In this document: positions 1-7,900 of the stretch, piece after piece
Layout of the letters: each line of letters starts with the position of its first letter
Position numbering within the stretch: position 1 is the first letter of the stretch
Assembly: GCA_905479905.1 (NCBI GenBank)
Contig: CAJQOK010000550.1
Coordinates: 1 to 9,288, forward strand
Source of the DNA: an uncultured Aliterella sp.
GTDB lineage: Bacteria; Cyanobacteriota; Cyanobacteriia; Cyanobacteriales; Chroococcidiopsidaceae
Direction: 5' to 3'
DNA: 9,288 nucleotides
The notes under the pieces: model-generated
Databases searched by the model: none
Seen by the model: only the letters and a program-made list of their open reading frames with translations
What the model was told of the DNA's origin: nothing
Made by a program: the position numbers and the translations under genes

Positions 1-817
1 TTCGGTCGAGTCCGGCTTGCTTAATGCTCTCTGTATCGGTAAGTTTGAATCCGTTTATCCACTCCAAAGTTAAGACGCGGAGGCTAGTATAGCGCCAATA
101 AATAGATGGAACTTTGACGCGGGGATCGTCGCGGAAATTTGTAGCAAATTTCTCGGCGTTGCGACCTTCATTTAAGTAATCAATTTCTTCAAATAATTTT
201 GTCCCAAACTCATCAACAATTGTTTGTAAATCGTGACCAAGATTGAGTGGAAGCCAAGGCGCAAGCCAACCCGCCGCCCAACGCATTAAATACAAGTCTA
301 GGTTTAAAACTGGGCGTAAGTTGGGGCGTTGTACTTTTACTGCTACTTCTTCCCCACTATGCAAACGGGCTTGATATACTTGTCCCAAACTAGCGGCGGC
401 TACAGGATTAGGGGTAATTTCACTGTATACTTCTTCTAAGGGGCGACCTAATTCTTTTTCTATAGTTTGAAATGCGATCGCATTATTATAAGGTGGCAAT
501 TGATCTTGCAGCTTGATTAATTCTTCTAAAAAGTCTTTTCTAATTAAGTCTGGGCGCGTTGATAGTGCTTGACCAACTTTAATAAACGTTGGTCCTAAAC
601 GAGTAATTATTTTTCGGAGTTGTGTAGCACGCAACGGCTGATTCTGTTCAGCTTTTCCCAACCACTCATCGGTTTTCATCCCCAACACAAAGCCCGAAAA
701 ATACCAAATAATAGTTAAAATCCGTCCCCATACTAGCCAAGGACGGAAACGGAAGTATTTTACAAGCGCTTCAGGATTGTAGCGCCGATTTTCTTGACCA
801 ATTTGATACTGACCCAC
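1..817 (-). CDS. ABC1/UbiB/AarF-family atypical protein kinase, C-terminus missing (window edge)
   Basis: The first 272 residues of an ABC1-family kinase-like protein, running off the left edge. The start is GTG at 817: an in-frame TGA lies six codons upstream and no other start codon falls between. Visible motifs are a hydrophobic segment at about 26-47, the family signature KVGQ (80-83) followed by ALSTRPDL, the Ala-rich nucleotide loop AAASLGQ (140-146) that replaces the usual Gly-rich loop, the VAVK lysine (K161), and the acidic ExD-type motif EEIDY (210-214). The catalytic HxDPHPGN and metal-binding segments should lie beyond base 1 and cannot be checked. Family members act in quinone/lipid metabolism, in cyanobacteria probably at membranes; the exact substrate is unknown. 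The gene follows the M1 aminopeptidase on the same strand after a 297-bp gap, so it probably has its own promoter. The family call is secure; cyanobacteria carry several paralogs, so no symbol is given. Confidence 0.93.
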   Translation of the reverse strand, partial: MGQYQIGQENRRYNPEALVKYFRFRPWLVWGRILTIIWYFSGFVLGMKTDEWLGKAEQNQPLRATQLRKIITRLGPTFIKVGQALSTRPDLIRKDFLEELIKLQDQLPPYNNAIAFQTIEKELGRPLEEVYSEITPNPVAAASLGQVYQARLHSGEEVAVKVQRPNLRPVLNLDLYLMRWAAGWLAPWLPLNLGHDLQTIVDEFGTKLFEEIDYLNEGRNAEKFATNFRDDPRVKVPSIYWRYTSLRVLTLEWINGFKLTDTESIKQAGLDR

Positions 818-843
818 GCCTCGATCTGCCTCTCAAACTGAGA

Positions 844-872
844 ATTGTACTTTTATTGTGGTTTTATCTAAA
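844..872 (-). promoter_or_regulatory. candidate sigma70-type promoter for the ABC1 kinase gene
   Basis: Read on the minus strand, TTTAGA (867-872, 4/6 match to TTGACA) is followed after 17 bp by TACAAT (844-849, 5/6 match to TATAAT). The -10 box lies 26 bp upstream of the GTG start, implying a short leader. The surrounding DNA is very AT-rich, so a chance match is quite possible. Confidence 0.28.
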
Positions 873-1066
873 AATAGGTAGCTTTTTTTAATTACAGCCG
901 CCAAAAGCAACCACTTATGTATATCTTTTTATTAATTATAGTATTTAAAAGTACAAAGTATTTATAAGAAAAGTAATAAGAGGTCTAGCTAAAGTTATAG
1001 GTATATTTTTCTAAGTCTTAAAGGATGTTGTAGAAAGTGGGATCGGTATCTTGCGATCGCGTAGAT

Positions 1067-1086
1067 CCCCCCTTAAAAAAGGGGGG
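1067..1086. repeat. GC-clamped perfect hairpin downstream of the aminopeptidase gene
   Basis: Six C, TT, four A, AA and six G form an 8-bp stem (CCCCCCTT/AAGGGGGG) with a 4-nt loop. It lies 28 bp beyond the aminopeptidase stop, where a terminator would be expected, but neither strand has a following U-tract, so a standard intrinsic terminator is not supported. Motifs of this form (GATCCCCCC...AAGGGGGG) are familiar as interspersed repeats in cyanobacterial spacers, which is my preferred reading. The rest of the 818-1114 spacer is AT-rich with nothing else I recognise except one HIP1 site at 1053-1060. Confidence 0.6.
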
Positions 1087-1114
1087 AGGAAATATAAAGT
1101 ATCTTCTGAGAGTC

Positions 1115-3703
1115 TTAACTACTAGCTGATTTAGCCTCCAAGCTTTCTAAACGGCTTAGGAGTTGTTGATTATCTTTTTTAAGTTGGTCGAGTTCTTCGC
1201 GTAATTGTTTTGTTGCTTGCACTGAACCAGCTTTTGCTTGCACTTGTTGCACGGCTTCCTGGGCCATTCGCCGTACTCTACCATCGGGGGTTTGATTAGC
1301 TAACGCATTCAAAATCGCTGCCGCTTTGATAGTTTCCATTTGTCCCAAAGCCACAACTACAGATACTTGCGTTAAGAAAAATGTTTCTAGTGATAGCCCG
1401 TCTAAACGTTCTAAGATTCGTTCCAAATTTACCGGATTTTGACCCACAGAAACCGTCCCTAAAGCCCGAATAGCCGCCAAACGCAAAGCTTGAGGAATGC
1501 CCGGTTTCGTGTACTGCAAGATGATGTCAAGGGCTTCTGGGGAAGTTTTTAACTGACTAAGCCCAGAAATCGCCCCCGATCGCACAACTTCGTTCCAACC
1601 TGCTTTTTCTAGTACAGTATTAAGCAGCTTAATAGCTTTTTTCTCTTTTGACTCGTCATCTAAATTTACTGATGCGATCGCACCTATCGCTCTAGCGGCG
1701 GCTGCTTCAACGTAGTAGCTAGGATCTCCATCTTTAACCAAAGGTTTGATTGCTTTGTAACTAGCGTTGGTTTTAATTTGCGCCAAAGCTTCAATTACCG
1801 CCCGACGAACTAAAGCATTTTCATCTTGTAAACCCGCCACCAAACCATCAAAAGCTTGGTCTAGCTTGACTTCCGCTAAATTCTTGGCGATTTCAACCCG
1901 TACACCCCAAAACGCATCGCTTTTCAAAGCTTTAGTCAGCGCCTTGACTGCTTCAAGTCCACCTTTAGTTGCGATCGCTATAGCAGCATAAATCCGCGAA
2001 ACGGGATCTTTGTCAAATTGCAACTGTGCTTGTAATTCTGGCAAAGCGTATTCTAAAGCAACAGTTTTTAAGTAATTATTTCCGGCATCAAAGCTAATAA
2101 AGTGGGGCTTTTCAGCTAAAGGAAAGTAAAAACTTTGTTCCCGTTCGTAAATTCGCACCGGGAAGGTTTTAAACTCTGTTGGCTTTCCTTCTTGGGTATA
2201 GCCAAAAGCGATTGGAATTTTTAGATCAAATAAATCAGTATTACTACCTTCTTTAACTTGGGTTTGAGTGACGGTAACTTTGGCTAGTTTGCTGTCGGAG
2301 TCCCAAGAATAGGCAACTTTAAAATCGGGATGACCGCCGCGATAAACGTACTGATCGAATAGAAATAGCAAGTTGCGCCCAGAAGCCTTTTCAATTGCCC
2401 GTAATAAGTCGATAGTTTCTACAGTTTTGTGGGCATTATCTCTAACAAAAGTTTGAATTGCTTGCCAAAACAAATCATCGCCTAATTCGGCGCGAATCAT
2501 ATGGTACACACAAGAACCTTTTTCGTAGAGATGGCGATCGTATAATTCAATTGCTTCTCGGTAAATATGGGTAACAATCGGGCGACGGTAACGGCTGCTA
2601 TCTTCGGCTAAATAGTTACGGGCTTCAAGCAAACGGTAATAAGCCGCTTCTTGATTTCCATATTCCTCTTGCGTCCACATAACTTCAGAGTAAGAAGCCA
2701 TCCCTTCTTTAATCCAAGCGTGCGACCAATGTTTAATTACTACCAAGTCGCCAAACCATTGATGAGCAAGTTCGTGAGCAACCAAGCTTTCGGTATTACG
2801 ATTATCTAAAGCCGCTCTTTCATCCAGCAAACAGCGATCGGTTAGTAAGGTTGTAGAAGTATTTTCCATCCCGCCAAAAATAAAATCATCAACGCAGACT
2901 TGGGCGTATTTGGGGAAAGGATATAAGTAGCCATACTTTTCGCTAAAAAACTCAATCATCCGGGGAGTTTTGCCCATGCTGCGCCGTGCGTCTTCTTCCC
3001 TGCCTTTTTCCACGTAGTAAGTTACAGGAATACCTTGCCATTCATCCTCAAGTTCGGCAAAATCTCCTACCGCTAACGTCATTAAATAAGTAGGATGTAC
3101 TTGCTCTTGCAACCAATGATAAATCGTCGATTTGCCGTCCTGCTGAGTTTCAACCAAGCGTCCGTTAGAAATAGCTTTCATATTATTAGGTACTCGGACT
3201 CTAATTTCTGAAGTGGCTAATTGTCCTGGATAGTCAAAGCAAGGAAACCAATAGCGGGAATCTTCATCTTCTCCTTGCGTCCAAACTTGGGTTGGTTTAT
3301 TGGGATAATGATCGTCTGGAGTAATGAAGTAAAGTCCACGTTGGGGTTTTTCTACCAAATAGGCGATCGCAATTTTTATTACTTTCCCGGATTCTGTTGC
3401 GGTTTCTAAACGAATGTCTAACTTAGCATCGTCATAATCAAAGCTTTGCGGTGTCCCATCAATGTCTACCGACTGGATATTGAGATTCACCGCGTCTAAT
3501 GATAAGCGATTAATCCCTGTTGTTACTGGTTTAAGTGCGATTTTGCAAATCCCTGTATAGCTTTGATTGGGGATATCCAGGTTAAGGTCTAAAAAAATAT
3601 GCTCAACTTGTCCAGGGCGATCGGGGTTATAGTGAGGTTTTGCCCCTGGTAACTCAAAAGACTTGTGGCTGTTATTTTCCGAATCAAAATAAGAATGCGG
3701 CAT
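1115..3703 (-). CDS. M1-family zinc aminopeptidase with C-terminal HEAT-like repeats
   Basis: A complete 862-residue M1 metallopeptidase (the PepN/LTA4H superfamily) that removes N-terminal residues from peptides. Order of parts: N-terminal beta-sandwich (about 20-210); catalytic domain with the exopeptidase motif GGMEN (277-281) that binds the peptide amino terminus; zinc site HELAH (H310, E311, H314) with the third ligand E333 in WIKEG, giving the exact HEXXH-X18-E spacing; and a transition-state tyrosine probably at Y393 in LYEKG. Residues about 560-825 are helical HEAT-like repeats (for example DENALVRRAVIEALAQI), and 832-858 is a Leu/Lys/Glu heptad coiled coil. No signal peptide is visible, so the protein is probably cytoplasmic. 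All catalytic residues are present. The ATG at 3703 starts a sequence that fits the family N-terminus; no clear Shine-Dalgarno precedes it. Substrate preference cannot be read from the sequence. Confidence 0.95.
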   Translation of the reverse strand: MPHSYFDSENNSHKSFELPGAKPHYNPDRPGQVEHIFLDLNLDIPNQSYTGICKIALKPVTTGINRLSLDAVNLNIQSVDIDGTPQSFDYDDAKLDIRLETATESGKVIKIAIAYLVEKPQRGLYFITPDDHYPNKPTQVWTQGEDEDSRYWFPCFDYPGQLATSEIRVRVPNNMKAISNGRLVETQQDGKSTIYHWLQEQVHPTYLMTLAVGDFAELEDEWQGIPVTYYVEKGREEDARRSMGKTPRMIEFFSEKYGYLYPFPKYAQVCVDDFIFGGMENTSTTLLTDRCLLDERAALDNRNTESLVAHELAHQWFGDLVVIKHWSHAWIKEGMASYSEVMWTQEEYGNQEAAYYRLLEARNYLAEDSSRYRRPIVTHIYREAIELYDRHLYEKGSCVYHMIRAELGDDLFWQAIQTFVRDNAHKTVETIDLLRAIEKASGRNLLFLFDQYVYRGGHPDFKVAYSWDSDSKLAKVTVTQTQVKEGSNTDLFDLKIPIAFGYTQEGKPTEFKTFPVRIYEREQSFYFPLAEKPHFISFDAGNNYLKTVALEYALPELQAQLQFDKDPVSRIYAAIAIATKGGLEAVKALTKALKSDAFWGVRVEIAKNLAEVKLDQAFDGLVAGLQDENALVRRAVIEALAQIKTNASYKAIKPLVKDGDPSYYVEAAAARAIGAIASVNLDDESKEKKAIKLLNTVLEKAGWNEVVRSGAISGLSQLKTSPEALDIILQYTKPGIPQALRLAAIRALGTVSVGQNPVNLERILERLDGLSLETFFLTQVSVVVALGQMETIKAAAILNALANQTPDGRVRRMAQEAVQQVQAKAGSVQATKQLREELDQLKKDNQQLLSRLESLEAKSASS

Positions 3704-3730
3704 AGTTAAAAGTAAAAAACAATCAGCTAA

Positions 3731-3758
3731 ATTCTAGTTCCACCATAAAGCTTTTTAA
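3731..3758 (-). promoter_or_regulatory. candidate promoter for the aminopeptidase gene
   Basis: On the minus strand TTAAAA (3753-3758, 4/6) and TAGAAT (3731-3736, 5/6) are separated by 16 bp. The -10 box is 27 bp upstream of the aminopeptidase ATG. It sits in the short gap between the orphan DUF11 tail and the aminopeptidase gene, the only non-coding DNA available for a proximal promoter. The evidence is consensus match only. Confidence 0.3.
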
Positions 3759-3772
3759 TCATGGCAAGGGTA

Positions 3773-3960
3773 ACAACTAATTAATTTTGGCTTTGAAACG
3801 GATAAAGCCGTAGGAATTGGCTGGAGTAACTGCACCAGTAGCGTTGGAAACAGTGCCTATATTGACCACCACTGCACCTTTGCCATTGTTTGTTGCTGTA
3901 CAAGCACTAGGAAAGCCAGAGTTTAAAAATTGACCGCGATCGCCATCCACTGCATTAGTT
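3773..3960. repeat. direct repeat copy A: 3' end of the DUF11 gene (partner 4802-4989)
   Basis: This 188-bp stretch aligns without gaps to 4802-4989 at a constant offset of 1029 bp, with 156 identical positions by my hand count (about 83%). Identity is concentrated at the two ends: the first 34 bp are identical, and the last 35 bp carry one mismatch. The middle is much more diverged. The two copies have the same orientation and are separated by 841 bp that contains the toxin-antitoxin genes. Confidence 0.9.
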
Positions 3961-3986
3961 ATTATGGTAGCTTTGCAGCCAGAGAT
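3777..3986 (-). pseudogene. orphan C-terminal fragment of a DUF11-protein gene
   Basis: Read on the minus strand, 69 codons are open between a TAA (3987-3989) and the terminal TAG (3777-3779), with no start codon. The last 59 residues, from NAVDGDRGQF to GFIRFKAKIN, align gaplessly to residues 1090-1148 of the DUF11 protein encoded at 4806-8252, 44 of 59 identical by hand count. Just upstream, KAT is also shared but is followed here by three extra residues (IIT). Beyond that (towards 3986) similarity is lost. The fragment has no signal peptide or body of the protein, so it cannot be a functional surface protein by itself. It is either the stump of a deleted paralog or the original tail displaced by an insertion. 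The lack of stops or frameshifts suggests that the truncation is not ancient, or that the tail was under selection until recently. Confidence 0.88.
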
Positions 3987-4082
3987 TTATCCATGCAAGA
4001 TCCCACAAAACTTGACTGGGAGAAGTTTGTCAAGGTTGAGTATTACCATGTAGATGCGCCACAGATTTTAGATGCCCAGTAA
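3963..4082 (+). other. short open frame of unknown origin, possible gene remnant
   Basis: From the point where similarity to the DUF11 tail stops, the plus strand stays open to a TAA-TAG double stop (4080-4085). The frame includes an ATG at 3993 that would give a 29-residue peptide beginning MQDPTKLDWEKF and ending YYHVDAPQILDAQ. Upstream of that ATG the frame reads YYGSFAARDLS, with the look of real protein rather than noise, so this may be the 3' end of a gene whose front was lost at the 3960 junction. No Shine-Dalgarno precedes the ATG. I do not recognise the family. It could equally be non-coding leader DNA for the antitoxin. Confidence 0.3.
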
Positions 4083-4084
4083 TA

Positions 4085-4090
4085 GGGGAG
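4085..4090 (+). promoter_or_regulatory. ribosome binding site deciding the antitoxin start
   Basis: GGGGAG lies 5 bp upstream of the ATG at 4096. This favours 4096 over the in-frame ATG at 4072, which lacks a comparable site and would add eight residues not expected for this family. Confidence 0.7.
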
Positions 4091-4095
4091 CAATT

Positions 4096-4356
4096 ATGAG
4101 TGTCAAAGAGCTATTAATCAAGAAGTTTGAGACTTTGCTACCAGAGGAACAACAAAAGGTAATAGAATTTGTAGAGTTTTTAGAGTTTTCCCGCAAGTCC
4201 CAACAGCAAGAAACCATTAAACCTGTAATATCACCGCTTGGAGAAAGGCTACAAAAGATTAGGGATAAAATTGTCACTTCTGGTCAATCCTTATTAACTC
4301 CTGAAGAAGCAGAACGGGAAAAAGCCGAACGTCGAGGTGGTTATCCAGGCGAGTAG
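4096..4356 (+). CDS. DUF2281-like antitoxin of a type II toxin-antitoxin pair
   Basis: An 86-residue protein starting MSVKELLIKKFETL. The N-terminal half (1-35) is an amphipathic segment with the pattern LPEEQQKVIEFVEFLEF, typical of the DUF2281 group found upstream of PIN toxins in cyanobacteria. The C-terminal half (SPLGERLQKIRDKIV, then LTPEEAEREKAERRGGYPGE) is charged and probably disordered until it wraps the toxin. The inferred role is to neutralise the PIN ribonuclease encoded immediately downstream and perhaps to repress the operon. The stop TAG (4354-4356) directly touches the toxin ATG, which suggests translational coupling. An annotation from 4072 (94 residues) is possible, but the ribosome binding site supports 4096. 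The family call rests on sequence pattern and gene order, not a database search. Confidence 0.8.
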   Translation: MSVKELLIKKFETLLPEEQQKVIEFVEFLEFSRKSQQQETIKPVISPLGERLQKIRDKIVTSGQSLLTPEEAEREKAERRGGYPGE

Positions 4357-4767
4357 ATGATTCGTACATTTATTGACTCAGGCGTACTGATCTATGCAGC
4401 ACGTGCCGAAGGACTGGTTGCTCAAAGAGCTTTAGATGTGCTAAAAGCCCCAGACCGTGTATTTGCTTCGAGCATTTTCGTCAAGCTGGAAGTTTTGCCA
4501 AAAGCAATTTTTAACAATCAAACAGATGAAGTTGAGTTTTATGAGGAGTTTTTTCGTGGCGTAGTTTATTGGGCGACAGATATTGAGCGCGTAATTCAGA
4601 ATGCTTATCAAGAGTCAAGTCAGTTTGGATTGGGAGCAATGGACGCTTTACACATAGCGGCAGCCGTTTCCATAGGTGCGACAGAGTTTATTACAAATGA
4701 AAAGCTCAACAAATCTATTCACCGTACCCAAAATATTCAAATTATTTCCATTCATTCCGATTTATGA
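4357..4767 (+). CDS. PIN-domain toxin (probable endoribonuclease)
   Basis: A complete 136-residue single PIN domain, the usual size of VapC-type toxins. The acidic metal-binding residues are in order: D7 in TFIDSGVLI, E45 in VKLEVLPK, D96 in AMDALHIAAA, and N114-E115 in FITNEK, where many family members have TxD; E115 is the likely fourth acid. Toxins of this fold cut RNA with Mg2+ or Mn2+ and are held inactive by the partner antitoxin. The start codon follows the antitoxin stop with no gap; AGG at 4347-4349, seven bases upstream, may help initiation. The gene ends 38 bp before the convergent DUF11 gene ends. The frame is intact with all acids present, so it is probably functional. The RNA target is unknown. 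Confidence 0.87.
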   Translation: MIRTFIDSGVLIYAARAEGLVAQRALDVLKAPDRVFASSIFVKLEVLPKAIFNNQTDEVEFYEEFFRGVVYWATDIERVIQNAYQESSQFGLGAMDALHIAAAVSIGATEFITNEKLNKSIHRTQNIQIISIHSDL

Positions 4768-4801
4768 CTAGGTATAGTTGTTGGGCAAGACGAAAAAAGT
4801 T

Positions 4802-4989
4802 ACAACTAATTAATTTTGGCTTTGAAACGGATAAAACCGTAGGAACTAGCAGGCGTACCAGGCCCCGTAGCATGGGGAATACTGCCCATATTTACCACTA
4901 CTGCACCATTGCCATTAGGTGTTCCTGTACAAGCACCGGGAAAGTTAGAAGTATAAAATTGACCGCGATCGCCATCCACCGCATTAGTT
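4802..4989. repeat. direct repeat copy B: 3' end of the intact DUF11 gene (partner 3773-3960)
   Basis: This is the in-gene member of the repeat pair, covering the last 61 codons, the stop of the DUF11 gene and 4 bp beyond. It includes the HIP1 site at 4965-4972, which is shared with copy A at 3936-3943. Sequence beyond position 4801, downstream of the stop, is only loosely similar to the matching flank of copy A: TTGT-AC, then CTTGCC after a different gap. Confidence 0.9.
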
Positions 4990-7900
4990 GCTTTTACTGG
5001 CGTACCACCATTAGCACTTAAAATCGCAATTCCGTAATTTGTGCCTGGTAGTCCTCCAGCGTCTGCTGTAGACAAGCTATTGTAGCCTGTACCAACATAG
5101 GTTTGGTTTGCTGGTACAAAATCGCAAATACTGACATTATCTGCTGATGCAGCACCAGTATTGAGGAAATAAACTGTATATTCCACTTCATCGCCAGGCT
5201 TTAAATTAACCGTTGGTGCGATCGTGCTGCTGTTAATCGCACCGCGCAAAGATTCGTTGCGGGGAGGAGTCCCAGGCCAATCACTATCATTATCATCAGC
5301 AGCTTTATTTCCCACATTGTTGGGACTACCAGGACTATTTAGCCCATCTTGGAACCTAATTACGATGGGTTCGCCGTTAATTGCGGTAATGCGCTTGATC
5401 AGAAGTAAATTTGGGACAGTAATAATAGGTATAGTGACGCTAATAGTGCTGATAGCAGTGTTACTAATTAAATTATCGCTATCTGTCACCTGAACATTAA
5501 TAATGCGATTGGTAGTATTTGGACTAGCTACAGTGTTGTTGTATCTGAGCGTAGCTATAATCGCTTGATACTGTGCCAGGGTAATCGTACCAGGAGTAGT
5601 GCTAGTAAGGGTAATTGTACCAGTAGCAGCGTTGTAAGTGCTAACCGTGACACCGCTAACAGTACCACCGGCGGTAGCGTCAATAGTTAGGTTTTCATTA
5701 GCATTACCATTAGGACGGTTAGTCAAGGTAATTGTGGCGGAGTTGATGAAGTTTTTGTCGTCCGTAATTGCCACATCTGCATCTGCCGCTCGTACCGCTC
5801 CGCCACCAGCAGTAAAAGTGTTTTGATAGTTATTGCCTGTGGCTCCTGAACTGTTGTTTCCGTCTAAGTCTATTCTTGGCGAAGCGTTTATTGTTGTTGA
5901 GTCACTAGCACTATTGTTTCCTGTATTAATTTCCCCACCACCAGAAACTCTGGCTGTGTTAATCACAGGGCTGGGGGCGTTATTGACAACATTGACAGTA
6001 ATGGTAATGGCAGGATAGCTGGCATTAGCAGCTAGAGCGGTACTTCGGGTGCATATGACAGTCTGACCACTGATATTGCAAATCCAGTCCGTTCCTGATG
6101 CCGCTGTAGGTATCAGTTCTGGGGGTAAGGTATCAGTCACTGTAACAGTGCCGCTGGTTGAGGTAGTGCCGATGTTCCTAGCCGTGAGAGTGTAGGTTGC
6201 GCCAGTTTGACCTTGGGTGAAGTTGCCTGTATGGGTCTTAGTGATAGTCAGATCGGGGGCTATACTAACTGTGGTGGTATCAGTTTTGCTGTTATTGCCT
6301 GCACCTGTCTTGGTAATATCATCCGGGTCAGTTGTATCGTCAGTGCGAATAATCCGGGCTGTATTAGTGAGAGTACCAGAACTAGAGACTGTACCAGTGA
6401 CGATATAGGTTGCCGCAGCACCGTTTTTAAGACTGACAGTTGTATTAATCGCATTACCCGTACCGCTTGCTGCTCCACAACTGTTACCACTAGCAACAGG
6501 CGACACAGTACAACTCCAGTTCACTCCTGTAATTTGTGCAGGAACAGTATCGGTGAACGCTGCGTTAGTGATATCATTCGGACCGTTATTCCTGACAACG
6601 ATTGTGTAGGTTACAGTGCTGCCCGTACTCAAGGCTACTGGGGTGTGAGTCTTACTCACAACTTCCAGGTCAGCTTGTCTGAGCGTAACACCACCATTAA
6701 GTTGAGCAATGCTAGAGGGATAATACGCCCAGGTATCAAGCCCTCTATTATTACCAAAATTATCAGGCCAACTGTGCGCCCCAGCACTGCTGCTCACTCC
6801 ATTAATAGCAGTAGAGGAGCCTCCAACTGTTGTGTCATCGAAGTAGACTAAATAAGGATCGGGATTTGGGCTTGTGGGTGGCACAGGGTCATTAAGTCGT
6901 TGAATTGTCAAGCCAGCAGGGTTATTTTCAGCATCTAGAAGTGGGAAATGTATTTCACCCGCGTACAGTGTAATCCGGCTACCATAAGAAACAGTATTTG
7001 CAGGTACAACGGCTCCAGAGCCATCTCTACCATTCCAGAATATGGTGTTTGTTCCTGACGTGGCAAAGCCAGACAGTACCCGATCGTTTGCATCCCCATA
7101 AGTACCATTCTGATTTAGGTCAAGAGTAATTAAAAAACGTCCTGTTACATTACTGTTAAAGCTAAAGTTGCCACCTAAAGGTGATGTGCCTGCTTGACCA
7201 GCAGTACCCTCAGCACCCCTAAAGACGAATGCACTGGGCTGGGGAGCAATTGGTGCTGTGAGGAGCCATGTACTACCGCTAGCACTTGATGCGAAGGAGG
7301 GCAGAAGACTATCAGGAGTGTTAAAGAAAATCTTGTGGGTGACATTGTTACCACTGTCTGGCGAATTGGGATTTTGGACAGTAACGCCAGATTCAAGCCC
7401 AGTACCTCCAGGAAAATCCACAGACCGAAAAAGTGGAGCATTAGTGGCAGAAGACTTAAACCCATTGTTGTTGGCAAACAAGACAAATGTGTAGGGGCTT
7501 AAACGCCTTGGATTGATCTGATAACGATAACCATCAGAGGTCTGGACGTAAAGTAGGGGGGCGAAATCATTACCTAAGTCTGGCATCCGTAGCGCCAAAC
7601 TGTTTGAATAGACTCGACCTAGAAAAGGTGAACCTGTATTACTACTATTTCGTACAGTAATATCCCAGGCAGCTACCCAACCTACATCAGTAGCCTGAGT
7701 CCAATTACCACTGGCGGCTATAGCCGCTGGGTTACTGTCACTTGCAGGATTAGGGCTAACAAAGTCAATTTCCCAGATTCCAGACCCAGCAGCCGTAGTC
7801 TGAGCAGAAGTAATAACGCAAGGAGTGTAGCCGCCGCTAGCCGGGAGGGGGCCAGCCAGTTCCTGAGTACGGTTTAGAATCCTACCACCAACAGTAGTAG

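Noticed and set aside
1767..1991. 74-codon plus-strand frame opposite the aminopeptidase HEAT region
   Set aside because: Antisense shadow of Ala-rich helical repeats; no independent support.
4027..4056. TTGTCA and TAGATG 18 bp apart as the antitoxin promoter
   Set aside because: The -10 match is poor and lies within a possible coding remnant; not distinguishable from chance.
4072..4095. Upstream ATG at 4072 as the antitoxin start
   Set aside because: The ATG at 4096 has GGGGAG five bases upstream and gives the family-like start MSVKELL; the extra eight codons contain that ribosome binding site.
4068..4277. 69-codon minus-strand frame opposite the antitoxin gene
   Set aside because: It is the shadow of the antitoxin gene. 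The Leu/Ser-rich product has no family features and no ribosome binding site.
4775..4808. Inverted repeat TAGTTGT/ACAACTA between the toxin and DUF11 ends as a shared terminator
   Set aside because: The stem is only 7 bp and AT-rich with a 20-nt loop, includes the DUF11 stop codon and has no proper U-tract. It is too weak to call.
4764..5021. Plus-strand open frame overlapping the toxin stop by 4 bp (ATGA)
   Set aside because: The overlap looks operon-like, but the frame runs antisense through the conserved 3' end of the DUF11 gene and its product is Arg/Thr/Ser-rich without recognisable features.
6207..6851. 214-codon plus-strand open frame opposite the DUF11 gene
   Set aside because: It is antisense to a well-supported gene whose Thr/Ser/Ala/Asn-rich codons leave the complementary frame open. 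Its product is low-complexity, Cys/Thr/Arg-rich and shows no domain.
7175..7486. 103-codon minus-strand frame inside the DUF11 gene in another frame
   Set aside because: It is on the same strand as the intact 1148-codon frame and overlaps it completely; the continuous DUF11 frame explains this DNA.
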